Notes: generated from the letters alone by a model not told the origin. A stretch of DNA of 64,000 bases from Pseudomonas eutrophicaquae (GCF_023544715.1 NZ_JAMJEZ010000001.1:124001-188000), one strand, 5' to 3'; positions 9,123 to 20,995 are shown, counted from the stretch's first letter. Made by a program: numbers and translations.

Positions 9123-10163
9123 ATGTACAGAATCGCAATGCTGGCAGTAGCCATCACGGTGCTGGGCGGGTGTCAGTCCGGCGGTGGCGTGGCGAACACA
9201 CGCAGCAATCTTTATGACGGCGATCGTTCTGTACTCTACGAGGTGGGCAAGAAGGGCGGGAGTGCCGATCAGGCCATGGCGATGGCCGCTGCGGCCTATC
9301 GGGCTGGCGACCGTGATCAGGCGCTCTTTCAATACTTGCGCGCCAGCGAGCTGGATCCCAAGCGTGCCGAGGCGCTGATCTGGGTGGCCCGTATTCACCG
9401 CGAGCGCAGCAACTATGCGCTGGCCCGCATGGCGCTGGACGATGTTCTGGAGCGTGATCCGCAGCAACTGGCCGCCCTGAGCGAGCTGGGTACCCTGCAG
9501 ATCGCGCAGCGCCAGTACGAGCAGGCTACGGAAACCCTGATGCAGGCGCTGCGGGTGGATCAGCAGCGTCTGAAAACACCCGCAGAGGAGCCACCACGGG
9601 TCGATGACCGCTCCCCAATGCGGCTGTACAACGGGCTGGGCGTGTTGGCGGATCTGCGCAACGATTTCTCCACCGCAGAGCGTTATTACCGTCTGGCGCT
9701 GCAAGTCAGCCCGCAGTCGGCGCTGGCCGCCAACAGCCTTGGCTATTCACGTTATCTGGCCGGTGACTGGGAGGGTGCCTATCAGGCCTATCGCCAGGCG
9801 CTGGGGGCCGATGCAGCCTACAAACCCGCGTGGCGTAACTATGGCCTGCTGCTGGCGCGCATGGGTCGCTATGAAGAGGCGCTGTCGGCCTTTGAACAGG
9901 TCGGGGCGCGCGCCGAGGCGAGCAATGATGTCGGTTATGTCTGCCTGATCGAGGGTAAGCTGAGTGAAGCGGAGCGGTTCTTCCGTGCCGCAATCGATCT
10001 GGCGCCGGCGCATTACGAGGTAGCGGCACAGAATCTGCGCCGCGTGCAGCAGGTGCGCAATCTGCGCAGCCGCGGTGGTGATGCCCGCACTCTGCAGGGG
10101 CCGCTGGTCAGCGTGCCGGCGGCCGAAGCAGGCCTGTTGCCGGTACGTCAGCCACAGCCTTGA
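9123..10163 (+). CDS. tadD: Tad lipoprotein with TPR repeats, TadD
   Basis: The protein has 346 residues, with lipoprotein signal VLGGC (Cys17) and then at least five tetratricopeptide-type helical hairpins (ALFQYLRASELDPKRAEALIWVARIH, LARMALDDVLERDP, AERYYRLALQVSPQSALAANSLGYSRYLAGDW and others). TadD acts in the periplasm at the inner face of the outer membrane and resembles PilF/PilW pilotins that help secretin assembly. The start is the ATG at 9123, placed one base after the tadC stop and directly before the signal sequence. It is the last gene of the Tad operon here; the next gene is convergent, only 6 bases away, with no hairpin between them. Confidence 0.9.
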   Translation: MYRIAMLAVAITVLGGCQSGGGVANTRSNLYDGDRSVLYEVGKKGGSADQAMAMAAAAYRAGDRDQALFQYLRASELDPKRAEALIWVARIHRERSNYALARMALDDVLERDPQQLAALSELGTLQIAQRQYEQATETLMQALRVDQQRLKTPAEEPPRVDDRSPMRLYNGLGVLADLRNDFSTAERYYRLALQVSPQSALAANSLGYSRYLAGDWEGAYQAYRQALGADAAYKPAWRNYGLLLARMGRYEEALSAFEQVGARAEASNDVGYVCLIEGKLSEAERFFRAAIDLAPAHYEVAAQNLRRVQQVRNLRSRGGDARTLQGPLVSVPAAEAGLLPVRQPQP

Positions 10164-10169
10164 ACCGCT

Positions 10170-11015
10170 TCAGTCCGCGCTCTGCGTGGCAGGTGATGGC
10201 GTGGAAGCGCTCTGCTGCGCCGTATTCTGGCGGTATTCACTGGGGCTGCAGCCAAAGAACTGGCGAAAGCAGCGGGTGAAATACGAGGGGTCACGGAAGC
10301 CCAGCAGGTAGCCGACCCCTGAGATAGCCACATTGCTGTTGAGCAGCAGATCGCGCGCGGCCTGCATGCGTTTTTCCTTGAGATAATCCTGAAAGCCGAT
10401 GCCGCACCACTGCTTGAACAGGCGGCTGAAGCGGCTGGGGGACATGCCGCACAGTTGCGCCAGATAGGCCTCGCTGATCGGTTGGCGGTAATGCGTGTCG
10501 ATGTACTTCAGTGCGGCCTGGAGCGGTCTGGGAGATGGCTGACGGCTCAGGCGGATGGTTTCAGGCAGCGGCGGGGTTCGCTGCAGGCGGGCACGTTTGC
10601 TGCTGGAGCCGGGGTTGCGCGGCTGACACAGGGCGTTCAGCGCCTCCAGATAGCGCCGCTGCTCATGGTCGCTGAGCGGCAGGGTCAAGTAGTCCCACAC
10701 CCCGGCGCGAAAGGCCCAGACGGCCAGCTCTTCCGAGTGCTGCACCGTGAGCATGGTGATGGGCAAGTGCGGAAAGCGCTGGCGGATTTCCACCAGCCGG
10801 TTGAGGCCGGCCGCATCGGGCGCGTCGAATTGCAGGCACAGCATGTCGGCATCCGGCAGGCTTGCCAGCGGGCTCTGGCGAGCGTCCAGGGGGTAGGTCT
10901 GTACGGTGCAGTGTGCGCTGAACAGCTGCTGGGCAACGCCCGCGTGACCGCTGGTGGTCAGGTCGATCCACAGCAGGTGAGGCGGGTGGGGGGCATCGTT
11001 CGTTGCTGCGTGCAT
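10170..11015 (-). CDS. AraC-family regulator with a degenerate receiver domain
   Basis: The protein has 281 residues. Residues about 10-125 look like a response-regulator receiver fold (LLWIDL as beta 1, ADMLCLQFDAP as beta 3, PITMLTV as beta 4, GVWDYLTLPL as beta 5). The position of the phospho-accepting Asp appears to be Gln, and the conserved beta 5 Lys is Leu, so phosphorylation is doubtful. Residues about 165-262 are a full AraC DNA-binding domain with two helix-turn-helix motifs (ISEAYLAQLCGMSPSRFSRLFKQ and VAISGVGYLLGFRDPSYFTRCFRQFFG). The ATG at 11015 has AGGAG 6 bases upstream; a GTG six codons earlier is less likely. It converges on the Tad operon and may regulate it, which is inference. 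No histidine kinase gene is nearby. Confidence 0.85.
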   Translation of the reverse strand: MHAATNDAPHPPHLLWIDLTTSGHAGVAQQLFSAHCTVQTYPLDARQSPLASLPDADMLCLQFDAPDAAGLNRLVEIRQRFPHLPITMLTVQHSEELAVWAFRAGVWDYLTLPLSDHEQRRYLEALNALCQPRNPGSSSKRARLQRTPPLPETIRLSRQPSPRPLQAALKYIDTHYRQPISEAYLAQLCGMSPSRFSRLFKQWCGIGFQDYLKEKRMQAARDLLLNSNVAISGVGYLLGFRDPSYFTRCFRQFFGCSPSEYRQNTAQQSASTPSPATQSAD

Positions 11016-11107
11016 GTATCGCTCCTGAGGCACTGAACTGCTTTCAGTGAAGATCAGGCGGAGCGTTCATGCCACCGGCGGTGAAGGGGGTGTGCGATCC
11101 TTAACGA

Positions 11108-11144
11108 AAAAGGGGCTGGCTGCGTAGCGCAACCAGCCCCTTTT
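11108..11144 (-). terminator. Rho-independent terminator of gdhA
   Basis: A perfect 12-bp stem (AAAAGGGGCTGG with CCAGCCCCTTTT) and a 13-base loop start 17 bases past the gdhA stop. On the minus strand the stem is followed by five U. The plus-strand side is also T-rich inside the stem, so it could work both ways, but only gdhA points into it. Confidence 0.85.
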
Positions 11145-11160
11145 CAGAGCAGGGTGTGGA

Positions 11161-12516
<1,356 letters not shown>

Positions 12517-12563
12517 TTATTGCGATGAAGTCGTTGCCGAATCCCGGCGTGCGGCGAAATTTA

Positions 12564-12707
12564 GCAGGTCTTGCCTGCATTGCGATAGTGCAGGGTGACG
12601 CTTTGATGAAACTTTTTGGTGCTTTTATGTAAGTTTGTGCCGTGCCGGTGGTCGCAATGCGATGTGTCTGTACATTTTTTGCACGACTTTGGGGCTTTTC
12701 AGTGCAA
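12564..12707 (-). promoter_or_regulatory. gdhA upstream region with inverted repeats, possible operator sites
   Basis: Two dyads lie within 210 bases upstream of gdhA: GCAGG-5-CCTGC at 12564-12578, and TTGCAC-17-GTGCAA at 12679-12707. The motif ATTGCGA occurs three times (near 12519, 12579 and on the opposite strand near 12653). The second dyad shares the TGCAC half-site core with NtrC sites but its spacing is wider than the usual NtrC palindrome. No convincing -35/-10 pair or GG-N10-GC sigma-54 element could be fixed, so the actual promoter remains unplaced. Confidence 0.3.
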
Positions 12708-12727
12708 TGGTTTGGTGCGCGTGCCGC

Positions 12728-12958
12728 TTAGGAGTCCTGCTTGGCGCGATCAGCTTCCAGGTGCGCCTGGCTGCAGTACCAGTGCGGCGCGCTGCCCAGT
12801 GCCTCTTCGCGCGGCACGTGCAGCCCACAGTGCTGGCAGCGCACCATCGGCTCAGCCTGGGTGGGCGGCGCGGGGCGGCGCGGCGGCCGGTTGCGCAGCC
12901 GCCGCCATAACCAGGTGAGCAGAAGGGCAAGGGCAAATAGCAGCAGCAGGCGGGCCAT
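12728..12958 (-). CDS. small membrane-anchored zinc-ribbon-like protein (PP0621-like)
   Basis: This is a 76-residue protein with an N-terminal hydrophobic helix (residues 2-17) and a basic Arg/Pro linker. The C-terminal half contains CQHCGLHVPREEAL followed by HWYCSQAHL: two Cys-x2-Cys-type cysteines, then a Cys and His spaced as in a small zinc ribbon. Proteins of this shape are found next to bamD in Pseudomonas and are annotated as a PP0621 family of unknown function. Here nadE lies between it and bamD, on the other strand. I recognise the family by its motif and neighbourhood only; no function is assigned. Confidence 0.75.
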   Translation of the reverse strand: MARLLLLFALALLLTWLWRRLRNRPPRRPAPPTQAEPMVRCQHCGLHVPREEALGSAPHWYCSQAHLEADRAKQDS

Positions 12959-13161
12959 GGCCGGGTTCCTGTTTGGTCGATCAGTGAGGTGCCCGGCGGT
13001 TGGTTGTTGGCCGGGTCGGGGGGTGAGTGTAGCCAGTGGCCAAAGCGTCGCCCAGCAGGGCCGGCACGTTGTTTGCGTGTAGGGCCTTGCGGGACAATGC
13101 TCAGTCTCGTGGCTCGCCTGCCAGTGCAGGGGCCGTCAGCCTTTTGAGGATAGCGCCGATC

Positions 13162-14796
13162 ATGAATTCCACCCTGAGGGTCGTCCTGGCCCAGCTCAAC
13201 CTGCGCGTTGGTGATATCCACGGCAATCTCGAGCGGATCATTACCGCCGCTCACGAGGCCCGCGAGCGCTGGCAGGCCGATTTGGTCCTGTTCCCGGAGC
13301 TGTCGCTGTGTGGCTATCCACCGGAGGATCTGCTGCTGCGCGACAGCATGCAGCGGCGGATCGAGGCGGCGCTGGCGCGCCTGTGTGCTGAGGTGCGCGG
13401 CATCCGGCTGCTGGTCGGTTTTCCGTGGGTTGAGCAGGGGTGCCGTTACAACGCCTGCGCGCTGATCGAGGATGGCGAAATGCGGGCGCGCTACTTTAAG
13501 CAGTGCCTGCCCAACTATCAGGTCTTCGATGAGAAGCGCTACTTCGAGCCGGGGAATACGCCCTGTGTGGTGGAGGTGGCCGGTGTGCCGGTGGCGCTGG
13601 GGATCTGTGAGGATCTCTGGCATCCCGGTCCGATGGCGGCAGCGCGTGCGGCCGGCGCGCGGCTGATGCTGAGTCTGCATGCCTCGCCATTTCACCGGGG
13701 CAAGCAGCTCGAGCGTGAGGCGGTGCTGGCGGCACGCGCCCGTGAGGGTGATATGCCGATCCTCTATGTCAATCAGGTCGGCGCCCAGGATGAGCTGGTG
13801 TTTGACGGCGGCTCGTGTGTGATCGCTGCGGATGGCAGCCTGTGCCAGCGCGCACCGGCCTATGAGGAGGGGCTGTTTCTCGCTGAGCTGAATGTCGAGG
13901 CGCAGACGCTGCAGCCGCAGGTGGCGGCCTGTGCAGCGCTGGCCAGTGATGAGGCCAGCGTCTATGGCGCGCTGGTGCTGGGGGTGCGTGACTATGTGCA
14001 GAAAAACGGCTTCAAGGGGGTGGTGCTCGGTCTTTCCGGAGGAGTTGATTCAGCGCTGACGTTGGCCATCGCCGTGGACGCCCTGGGCGCCGAGTACGTC
14101 GAGGCGGTGATGATGCCCTACCGCTATACCGCGCAGATCAGTCTGGAGGATGCCGAGGCGGAGGCGCGCACCCTGGGCGTGAGCTATCAGGTGCTGCCGA
14201 TTGCACCGATGGTCGAGGCCTTCATGGGTACCCTGGCGCCGGTTTTTGCCGGGCTGGGGCGCGATACCACCGAGGAGAATCTGCAGGCGCGTTGCCGTGG
14301 CACCCTGCTGATGGCGATCTCCAACAAAAAGGGCTATCTGGTGCTGACCACCGGGAACAAGAGCGAGGTGGCAGTCGGTTATTGCACGCTGTATGGCGAC
14401 ATGGCCGGTGGCTTCGATGTGCTCAAAGACGTGCCCAAGACCCTGGTATTCCGCCTCTGCGAGTACCGCAACAGCCTGAACGGCGAGGTGATTCCACAGC
14501 GGGTCATCGACCGGCCGCCATCGGCTGAGCTGGCGCCGGATCAGAAGGATGAGGACTCGCTGGCGCCTTATCCGGTACTCGATGAGATCCTGCGTCTGTA
14601 TGTCGAGGAGGATCAGTCTGCCGAGGCCATCACCGCGCAGGGATTTGACGCGGCGACGGTGCGCAGGATTCTGCGGCTGGTCGATCTCAACGAATACAAG
14701 CGCCGCCAGGCCGCCATCGGCCCGCGGATTACCCAGCGCGGTTTTGGTCGTGATCGCCGCTACCCGATCACCTCACACTGGCCGATCGGCGACTGA
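13162..14796 (+). CDS. nadE: glutamine-dependent NAD(+) synthase
   Basis: This is a 544-residue two-domain enzyme that amidates deamido-NAD with glutamine nitrogen. The N-terminal carbon-nitrogen hydrolase (glutaminase) domain shows its triad in FPELSLCGYPPEDLL (Glu46), YFKQCLPNY (Lys near 113) and GICEDLWHPG (Cys149). The C-terminal ATP-pyrophosphatase domain has GLSGGVDSALT (about 290-297), LTTGNKSEVAVGYCTLYGDMAGGF and RPPSAELAPDQKDEDSL. The ATG at 13162 follows GAGGA and starts where family members start; the open frame upstream is not needed. P. aeruginosa, from memory, has the short ammonia-dependent type, so this is a different NadE class. A terminator follows. Confidence 0.95.
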   Translation: MNSTLRVVLAQLNLRVGDIHGNLERIITAAHEARERWQADLVLFPELSLCGYPPEDLLLRDSMQRRIEAALARLCAEVRGIRLLVGFPWVEQGCRYNACALIEDGEMRARYFKQCLPNYQVFDEKRYFEPGNTPCVVEVAGVPVALGICEDLWHPGPMAAARAAGARLMLSLHASPFHRGKQLEREAVLAARAREGDMPILYVNQVGAQDELVFDGGSCVIAADGSLCQRAPAYEEGLFLAELNVEAQTLQPQVAACAALASDEASVYGALVLGVRDYVQKNGFKGVVLGLSGGVDSALTLAIAVDALGAEYVEAVMMPYRYTAQISLEDAEAEARTLGVSYQVLPIAPMVEAFMGTLAPVFAGLGRDTTEENLQARCRGTLLMAISNKKGYLVLTTGNKSEVAVGYCTLYGDMAGGFDVLKDVPKTLVFRLCEYRNSLNGEVIPQRVIDRPPSAELAPDQKDEDSLAPYPVLDEILRLYVEEDQSAEAITAQGFDAATVRRILRLVDLNEYKRRQAAIGPRITQRGFGRDRRYPITSHWPIGD

Positions 14797-14813
14797 GCAG
14801 CGGGCGGGCATGA

Positions 14814-14845
14814 AAAAGGGGAGGCTCTGGCGAGTCTCCCCTTTT
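14814..14845. terminator. bidirectional terminator between nadE and bamD
   Basis: The stem AAAAGGGGAG pairs with CTCCCCTTTT across a 12-base loop that can form a further short stem. It lies 17 bases after nadE and 17 bases after bamD on the opposite strand. A-tracts and T-tracts flank both sides, so it can end both convergent transcripts. Confidence 0.85.
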
Positions 14846-14862
14846 GTGTCAGTCTGGCCGGC

Positions 14863-15855
14863 TCAGTCGAACAGGCCAAAGCTCAGCCGGCTCCACCAGG
14901 AGCGCGAAGGGCTGGGCGCTTCCGCTTCCGCCTGTGGGGTGTCCAGATCTCTGGGCAGTTCATCAAGGGCGTTGCGGTACAGGCGCTCCATGTCTTGGCT
15001 CGCGCGTGTCTCACCCGGCGGCAGCGGCGCTTCGCTCTCCAGCAGGCCCAAGGTGGCCTGGCTCAGCCAGGAGCGGGTATCGGCCTCCTGCTCGCTGGGG
15101 ACGAACTCGCCGCTTTCCAGCGAGGGGTGCTCGGGGTGGTTGAGCTTGAGGGTAGCCAGGCTGCGAGCGGCCGGCTCCTCAAGGCCGGTGCGCAAATAGG
15201 CTTCGGTCATGATCGCCAGGCCATCGGCCACCGCGGGGGTCTGCTGGAAGTTTTCCACCACATAACGGCCACGGTTGGCGGCGGCGACATAGGCCTCGCG
15301 CTTGAGGTAGTAGCGGGCGACGTGGACTTCGTAGGCGGCCAGCAGGTTGCGCAGGTAGATCATCCGCGCCTTGGCGTCCGGGGCATAGCGGCTGGCGGGG
15401 TAGCGGGACACCAGCTGGGCGAACTCGTTGAACGAGTCACGCGCCGCGCCCGGATCACGCTTGGTCATATCCAGTGGCAGGAAGCGCGCCAGCAGGCCGC
15501 GATCCCGGTCGAAGGAGGCCAGGCCCTTCATGTACCAGGCGTAGTCGGCGTTCGGGTGCTGGGGGTGCAGGCGGATGAAGCGCTCAGCGGCGGCGCGTGC
15601 CGCCTCCGGCTCCTGATTCTTGTAGTAGGCATAGCTCAGCTCAAGCTGCGCCTGCTCGGCATAGCGGCCGAAGGGATAGCGTGACTCCAGCGCCTTGAGG
15701 GTATCGACGGCCAGGGTATAGCTGCGGTTGTCAAGGTGTGTCTGTGCCTGACGGTACAGCTCGGTCTCGCTCAGCGACTCGTCGATGGGCTGTTTGGAGG
15801 AGCAGGCGGCGGTCAGGGCGAGGGTGGCAATCAGCAGCAGGTGTTTCACTTGCAT
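14863..15855 (-). CDS. bamD: outer-membrane assembly lipoprotein BamD (ComL)
   Basis: This 330-residue lipoprotein (signal LTAAC, Cys18) belongs to the beta-barrel assembly machine that folds outer-membrane proteins with BamA. The TPR-rich body is recognisable: [44 protein letters not shown], then [20 protein letters not shown] and [22 protein letters not shown]. The roughly 60 residues after the conserved domain are Pro/Glu-rich and probably disordered. It is divergent from rluD, with 147 bases between the two starts, as in other pseudomonads. Confidence 0.95.
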   Translation of the reverse strand: MQVKHLLLIATLALTAACSSKQPIDESLSETELYRQAQTHLDNRSYTLAVDTLKALESRYPFGRYAEQAQLELSYAYYKNQEPEAARAAAERFIRLHPQHPNADYAWYMKGLASFDRDRGLLARFLPLDMTKRDPGAARDSFNEFAQLVSRYPASRYAPDAKARMIYLRNLLAAYEVHVARYYLKREAYVAAANRGRYVVENFQQTPAVADGLAIMTEAYLRTGLEEPAARSLATLKLNHPEHPSLESGEFVPSEQEADTRSWLSQATLGLLESEAPLPPGETRASQDMERLYRNALDELPRDLDTPQAEAEAPSPSRSWWSRLSFGLFD

Positions 15856-15900
15856 GGCGCGTGGATTCCCTGGGGCCGGGTGCGTGGCAGGGGCCGGCCT

Positions 15901-15908
15901 GTTATGAT
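15901..15908 (+). promoter_or_regulatory. probable extended -10 promoter element for rluD
   Basis: TGT followed by TATGAT (15903-15908) matches a TGn-extended -10 box. No good -35 is seen, which extended -10 promoters can tolerate. It is about 95 bases upstream of the rluD start. A small perfect stem (CCCCGGA-TTT-TCCGGGG, 15914-15930) would lie at the very start of the transcript. Confidence 0.4.
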
Positions 15909-16002
15909 GGGCGCCCCGGATTTTCCGGGGAAAATTTCGCCGTATTTAACCACAAGCCGTTAGCCGAAACCAAAGCTGTCCGGCCCTCCTGCGATGCCCT
16001 CC

Positions 16003-16965
16003 ATGCCCGAAATCATCCAACTCAACGCTCAGGTGCCTTCCGAACTGGGCGGGCAGCGTCTCGACCAGGTGGCCGCCCAGCTGTTCCCCGAACATTCACG
16101 CTCGCGCCTGGCCGGCTGGATCAAGGAAGGCCGCCTGACGGTCAATGGCGCTGTGCTGCGCCCGCGCGACATCGTCTACGGTGGCGCCTGCCTGGCGCTG
16201 GAGGCCGAGCGCGAGGCGCAGGTCGAATTCAAGGCCCAGGACATCGCCCTGGAGATCGTCTATGAAGACGAGCACCTGCTGGTGATCGACAAGCCGGCCG
16301 GGCTGGTGGTGCATCCTGCGGCCGGTCACGCCGATGGCACCCTGCTCAATGCCCTGCTGCACCACGCCCCGCAGCTGGCCAGCGTGCCGCGTGCCGGTAT
16401 CGTCCACCGTCTGGACAAGGACACCACCGGCCTGATGGTGGTGGCCAAGACTCTCGAGGCCCATACCCAGCTGGTGGCGCAGCTGCAGGCGCGTTCTGTC
16501 AGCCGGGTCTATGAGGCCATCGTGCTGGGCGTGGTGATCGCCGGCGGTACGGTCAACGAGCCGATCGGCCGGCACTCCCAGCAGCGTCAGAAAATGGCGG
16601 TGACGGCGGGTGGCAAGCCTGCGGTCAGTCATTACCGGGTGCTGGAGCGCTTCCGGGCCCACACCCATGTGCGGGTCAAGCTGGAGACCGGGCGCACTCA
16701 CCAGATCCGTGTGCATATGTCGCACATCCACTTCCCGCTGGTCGGTGATCCGGTGTACGGCGGGCGTTTCCGCATTCCGCCGGCGGCCAATCCGGTGCTG
16801 GTCGATGCCCTGCGGCATTTCCCGCGTCAGGCGCTGCATGCCCGCTTCCTTGAGCTTGAGCATCCTGCCACGGGCGAGCGGATGGGCTGGGAATCGCCGC
16901 TGCCGGATGATTTTGTCGAGCTGCTCAATCTCTTGCGCGGTGATCGTGAGGCGTTTATCGGATGA
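16003..16965 (+). CDS. rluD: 23S rRNA pseudouridine(1911/1915/1917) synthase RluD
   Basis: A 320-residue enzyme that converts three uridines of helix 69 of 23S rRNA to pseudouridine. It has an N-terminal S4-like RNA-binding domain (GQRLDQVAAQLFPEHSRSRLAGWIKEGRLTVNG) and the RluA/RluD catalytic domain with HRLDKDTTGLMVVAK carrying the catalytic Asp, plus KLETGRTHQIRVHM and PLVGDPVYGG. The ATG at 16003 (MPEIIQL) matches family N-termini; an in-frame ATG three codons earlier is possible and neither has a strong Shine-Dalgarno. The stop overlaps the pgeF start by 4 bases. Confidence 0.95.
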   Translation: MPEIIQLNAQVPSELGGQRLDQVAAQLFPEHSRSRLAGWIKEGRLTVNGAVLRPRDIVYGGACLALEAEREAQVEFKAQDIALEIVYEDEHLLVIDKPAGLVVHPAAGHADGTLLNALLHHAPQLASVPRAGIVHRLDKDTTGLMVVAKTLEAHTQLVAQLQARSVSRVYEAIVLGVVIAGGTVNEPIGRHSQQRQKMAVTAGGKPAVSHYRVLERFRAHTHVRVKLETGRTHQIRVHMSHIHFPLVGDPVYGGRFRIPPAANPVLVDALRHFPRQALHARFLELEHPATGERMGWESPLPDDFVELLNLLRGDREAFIG

Positions 16966-17711
16966 GCCTTAGCCTGGACGACCTACTGATCCCCGACTGG
17001 CCAGCGCCAGCCCGGGTGCGTGCCGTGGTCACCACGCGCGCCGGTGGTGTCAGCCAGGCGCCCTTTGCGACCCTCAATCTGGGCGAGCATGTCGGGGATG
17101 ATCCACAGGCGGTGGCTGAGAACCGCCGGCGTCTGCAGGCGTTGCTGGGCTGTCAGCCGGCGTGGCTCAATCAGGTGCATGGCGTGGCCGTGGTCGAAGC
17201 TGACCCGGCCCGGGTGCTGGAAGCGGATGCCAGCTGGAGCGCGGCGCCCGGGGTGGCCTGTACCATCCTGACCGCCGACTGCCTGCCGGTCCTTTTCTGC
17301 AACCTGGCCGCTACGCGGGTGGCGGCGGCGCATGCCGGCTGGCGCGGTCTGGCGGCGGGGGTGCTGGAGCGCACGGTGGCGGCGCTGGAGTGTCCGGCGG
17401 ATCGGGTGCTGGCCTGGCTTGGGCCGGCCATCGGCCCGCAGGCCTTCGAGGTCGGTGCTGAGGTGCGTGATGCCTTTGTCAGTCAGCATGCCGAGGCCGC
17501 TGCAGCCTTTGTACACAGCGCCCATCCCGGGCGCTTTATGGCCGATCTGTACCGGCTAGCGCGTATCCGACTGGCGGCGATCGGTGTCGAGGCTGTCTAC
17601 GGTGGAGGGCGCTGCACCTACGGCGAAGCCGAGCGTTTCTATTCTTACCGCCGCGAGCCGCGCACCGGGCGGCTGGCCAGCCTGATCTGGCTGGAGCCCG
17701 TGTATTCCTGA
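16962..17711 (+). CDS. pgeF: peptidoglycan editing factor PgeF (YfiH, multicopper-oxidase-like domain)
   Basis: A 249-residue protein of the YfiH/DUF152 family. Metal-site motifs are present: NQVHG near residue 70, [10 protein letters not shown], and [14 protein letters not shown]. The family removes wrongly incorporated residues from peptidoglycan precursors and has also been described as a polyphenol oxidase. ATGA overlap with rluD shows coupling. The rluD-pgeF-clpB order is the usual one in Pseudomonas. Confidence 0.92.
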   Translation: MSLSLDDLLIPDWPAPARVRAVVTTRAGGVSQAPFATLNLGEHVGDDPQAVAENRRRLQALLGCQPAWLNQVHGVAVVEADPARVLEADASWSAAPGVACTILTADCLPVLFCNLAATRVAAAHAGWRGLAAGVLERTVAALECPADRVLAWLGPAIGPQAFEVGAEVRDAFVSQHAEAAAAFVHSAHPGRFMADLYRLARIRLAAIGVEAVYGGGRCTYGEAERFYSYRREPRTGRLASLIWLEPVYS

Positions 17712-17745
17712 GCCGTCAGGGTTGATCCGCGTCAAGGCGGCGCCC

Positions 17746-17773
17746 CTTGAATCGCCTGTAATTGTCCGCATCT
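17746..17773 (+). promoter_or_regulatory. sigma-32 heat-shock promoter of clpB
   Basis: CTTGAA at 17746-17751, a 14-base spacer, then CCGCATCT at 17766-17773. This agrees with the CTTGAA / CCCCATNT heat-shock consensus at 6 of 6 and all but one of the -10 positions, with a normal spacing. It lies 35 bases after the pgeF stop and 71 bases before the clpB ATG. This is the expected place for a clpB heat-shock promoter. Confidence 0.75.
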
Positions 17774-17844
17774 ATCCTGTAAGCCACCTTACCAGGCGCG
17801 CTGGCGACTCCGCCGGGCGTGCCGCCGAGACAGGAATCCGCACG

Positions 17845-20409
<2,565 letters not shown>

Positions 20410-20418
20410 GGCTGATCG

Positions 20419-20449
20419 CCCGCCGCGTCGGTTTTTGCGCCGCGGCGGG
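20419..20449 (+). terminator. hairpin after clpB, weak terminator candidate
   Basis: A 9-bp GC stem (CCCGCCGCG with CGCGGCGGG) with a 13-base T-rich loop, starting 10 bases past the clpB stop. There is no U-run after the stem, so intrinsic termination is uncertain; it could instead protect the 3' end. Confidence 0.4.
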
Positions 20450-20515
20450 TGAGTGCTGTCGATCTGCATGTCCCTGAGTACAAAGCGCTTTTTTCTGAAA
20501 AAATGAAATTCCCTG

Positions 20516-20543
20516 TTGACACAGGATTCGCAGTCCGTAAAAT
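20516..20543 (+). promoter_or_regulatory. promoter of the tRNA operon
   Basis: TTGACA (20516-20521), 16-base spacer, TAAAAT (20538-20543): a near-consensus sigma-70 promoter. The stretch after the -10 is GTGCCCC, a GC-rich discriminator of the kind seen at stringently controlled stable-RNA promoters. It is 66 bases upstream of tRNA-Asn. A/T-rich sequence just ahead (20490-20510) may act as an UP element. Confidence 0.8.
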
Positions 20544-20609
20544 GTGCCCCACTGAAACGGTGAGCCGATCGAAAGATCAGCAACTGTAGAGGGTTGGAAG
20601 TCTCGAAGT

Positions 20610-20685
20610 TCCGCGATAGCTCAGTCGGTAGAGCAAATGACTGTTAATCATTGGGTCCCTGGTTCGAGTCCAGGTCGCGGAGCCA
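20610..20685 (+). tRNA. tRNA-Asn (GTT)
   Basis: A 76-base cloverleaf with acceptor TCCGCGA/TCGCGGA, a GGTTCGAGTCC T-arm, anticodon loop CTGTTAA giving GTT, and an encoded CCA end. First of three tRNAs in one transcript. Confidence 0.97.
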
Positions 20686-20694
20686 ACTTCTAGG

Positions 20695-20771
20695 CGGGGT
20701 ATAGCGCAGTCTGGTAGCGCGCCTGCTTTGGGAGCAGGATGTCGGGAGTTCGAATCTCTCTACCCCGACCA
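20695..20771 (+). tRNA. tRNA-Pro (TGG)
   Basis: 77 bases, acceptor CGGGGTA/TACCCCG, anticodon loop TTTGGGA giving TGG, T-arm GAGTTCGAATCTC, encoded CCA. Nine bases after tRNA-Asn. Confidence 0.97.
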
Positions 20772-20776
20772 ATTCA

Positions 20777-20851
20777 GGGTCGTTAGCTCAGTGGTAGAGC
20801 AGTTGGCTTTTAACCAATTGGTCGTAGGTTCGACCCCTACACGACCCACCA
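20777..20851 (+). tRNA. tRNA-Lys (TTT)
   Basis: 75 bases, acceptor GGGTCGT/ACGACCC, anticodon loop CTTTTAA giving TTT, T-arm TAGGTTCGACCCCTA, encoded CCA. Five bases after tRNA-Pro. The Asn-Pro-Lys set next to clpB is also known in other pseudomonads. Confidence 0.97.
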
Positions 20852-20880
20852 TATTTACCTCGCTTGCCGAGGTTCAGAGA

Positions 20881-20907
20881 ACCCGGATCACGCTAAGTGA
20901 TCCGGGT
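20881..20907 (+). terminator. terminator of the tRNA operon
   Basis: A perfect 11-bp stem (ACCCGGATCAC with GTGATCCGGGT), 5-base loop GCTAA, then TTTTTGTTTT. A strong Rho-independent terminator 29 bases past tRNA-Lys. Confidence 0.93.
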
Positions 20908-20956
20908 TTTTGTTTTCCAGGTCGTGAAAATCTGCGGTCCGTGTGTCAGCAGGGTG

Positions 20957-20991
20957 GATGACCGGCAGCACACCAGAGGTTGCCGGTCATC
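20957..20991 (-). terminator. hairpin at the 3' end of ndh
   Basis: An 11-bp perfect stem (GATGACCGGCA with TGCCGGTCATC) and a 13-base loop, ending 4 bases from the ndh stop codon. No U-run follows on the minus strand, so it may be a weak terminator or an RNA-stabilising stem. Confidence 0.45.
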
Positions 20992-20995
20992 GGCG

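Noticed and set aside
20728-20961. Small open frame over tRNA-Pro and tRNA-Lys
   Set aside because: It runs through two tRNA genes and the terminator, so it is not a gene.
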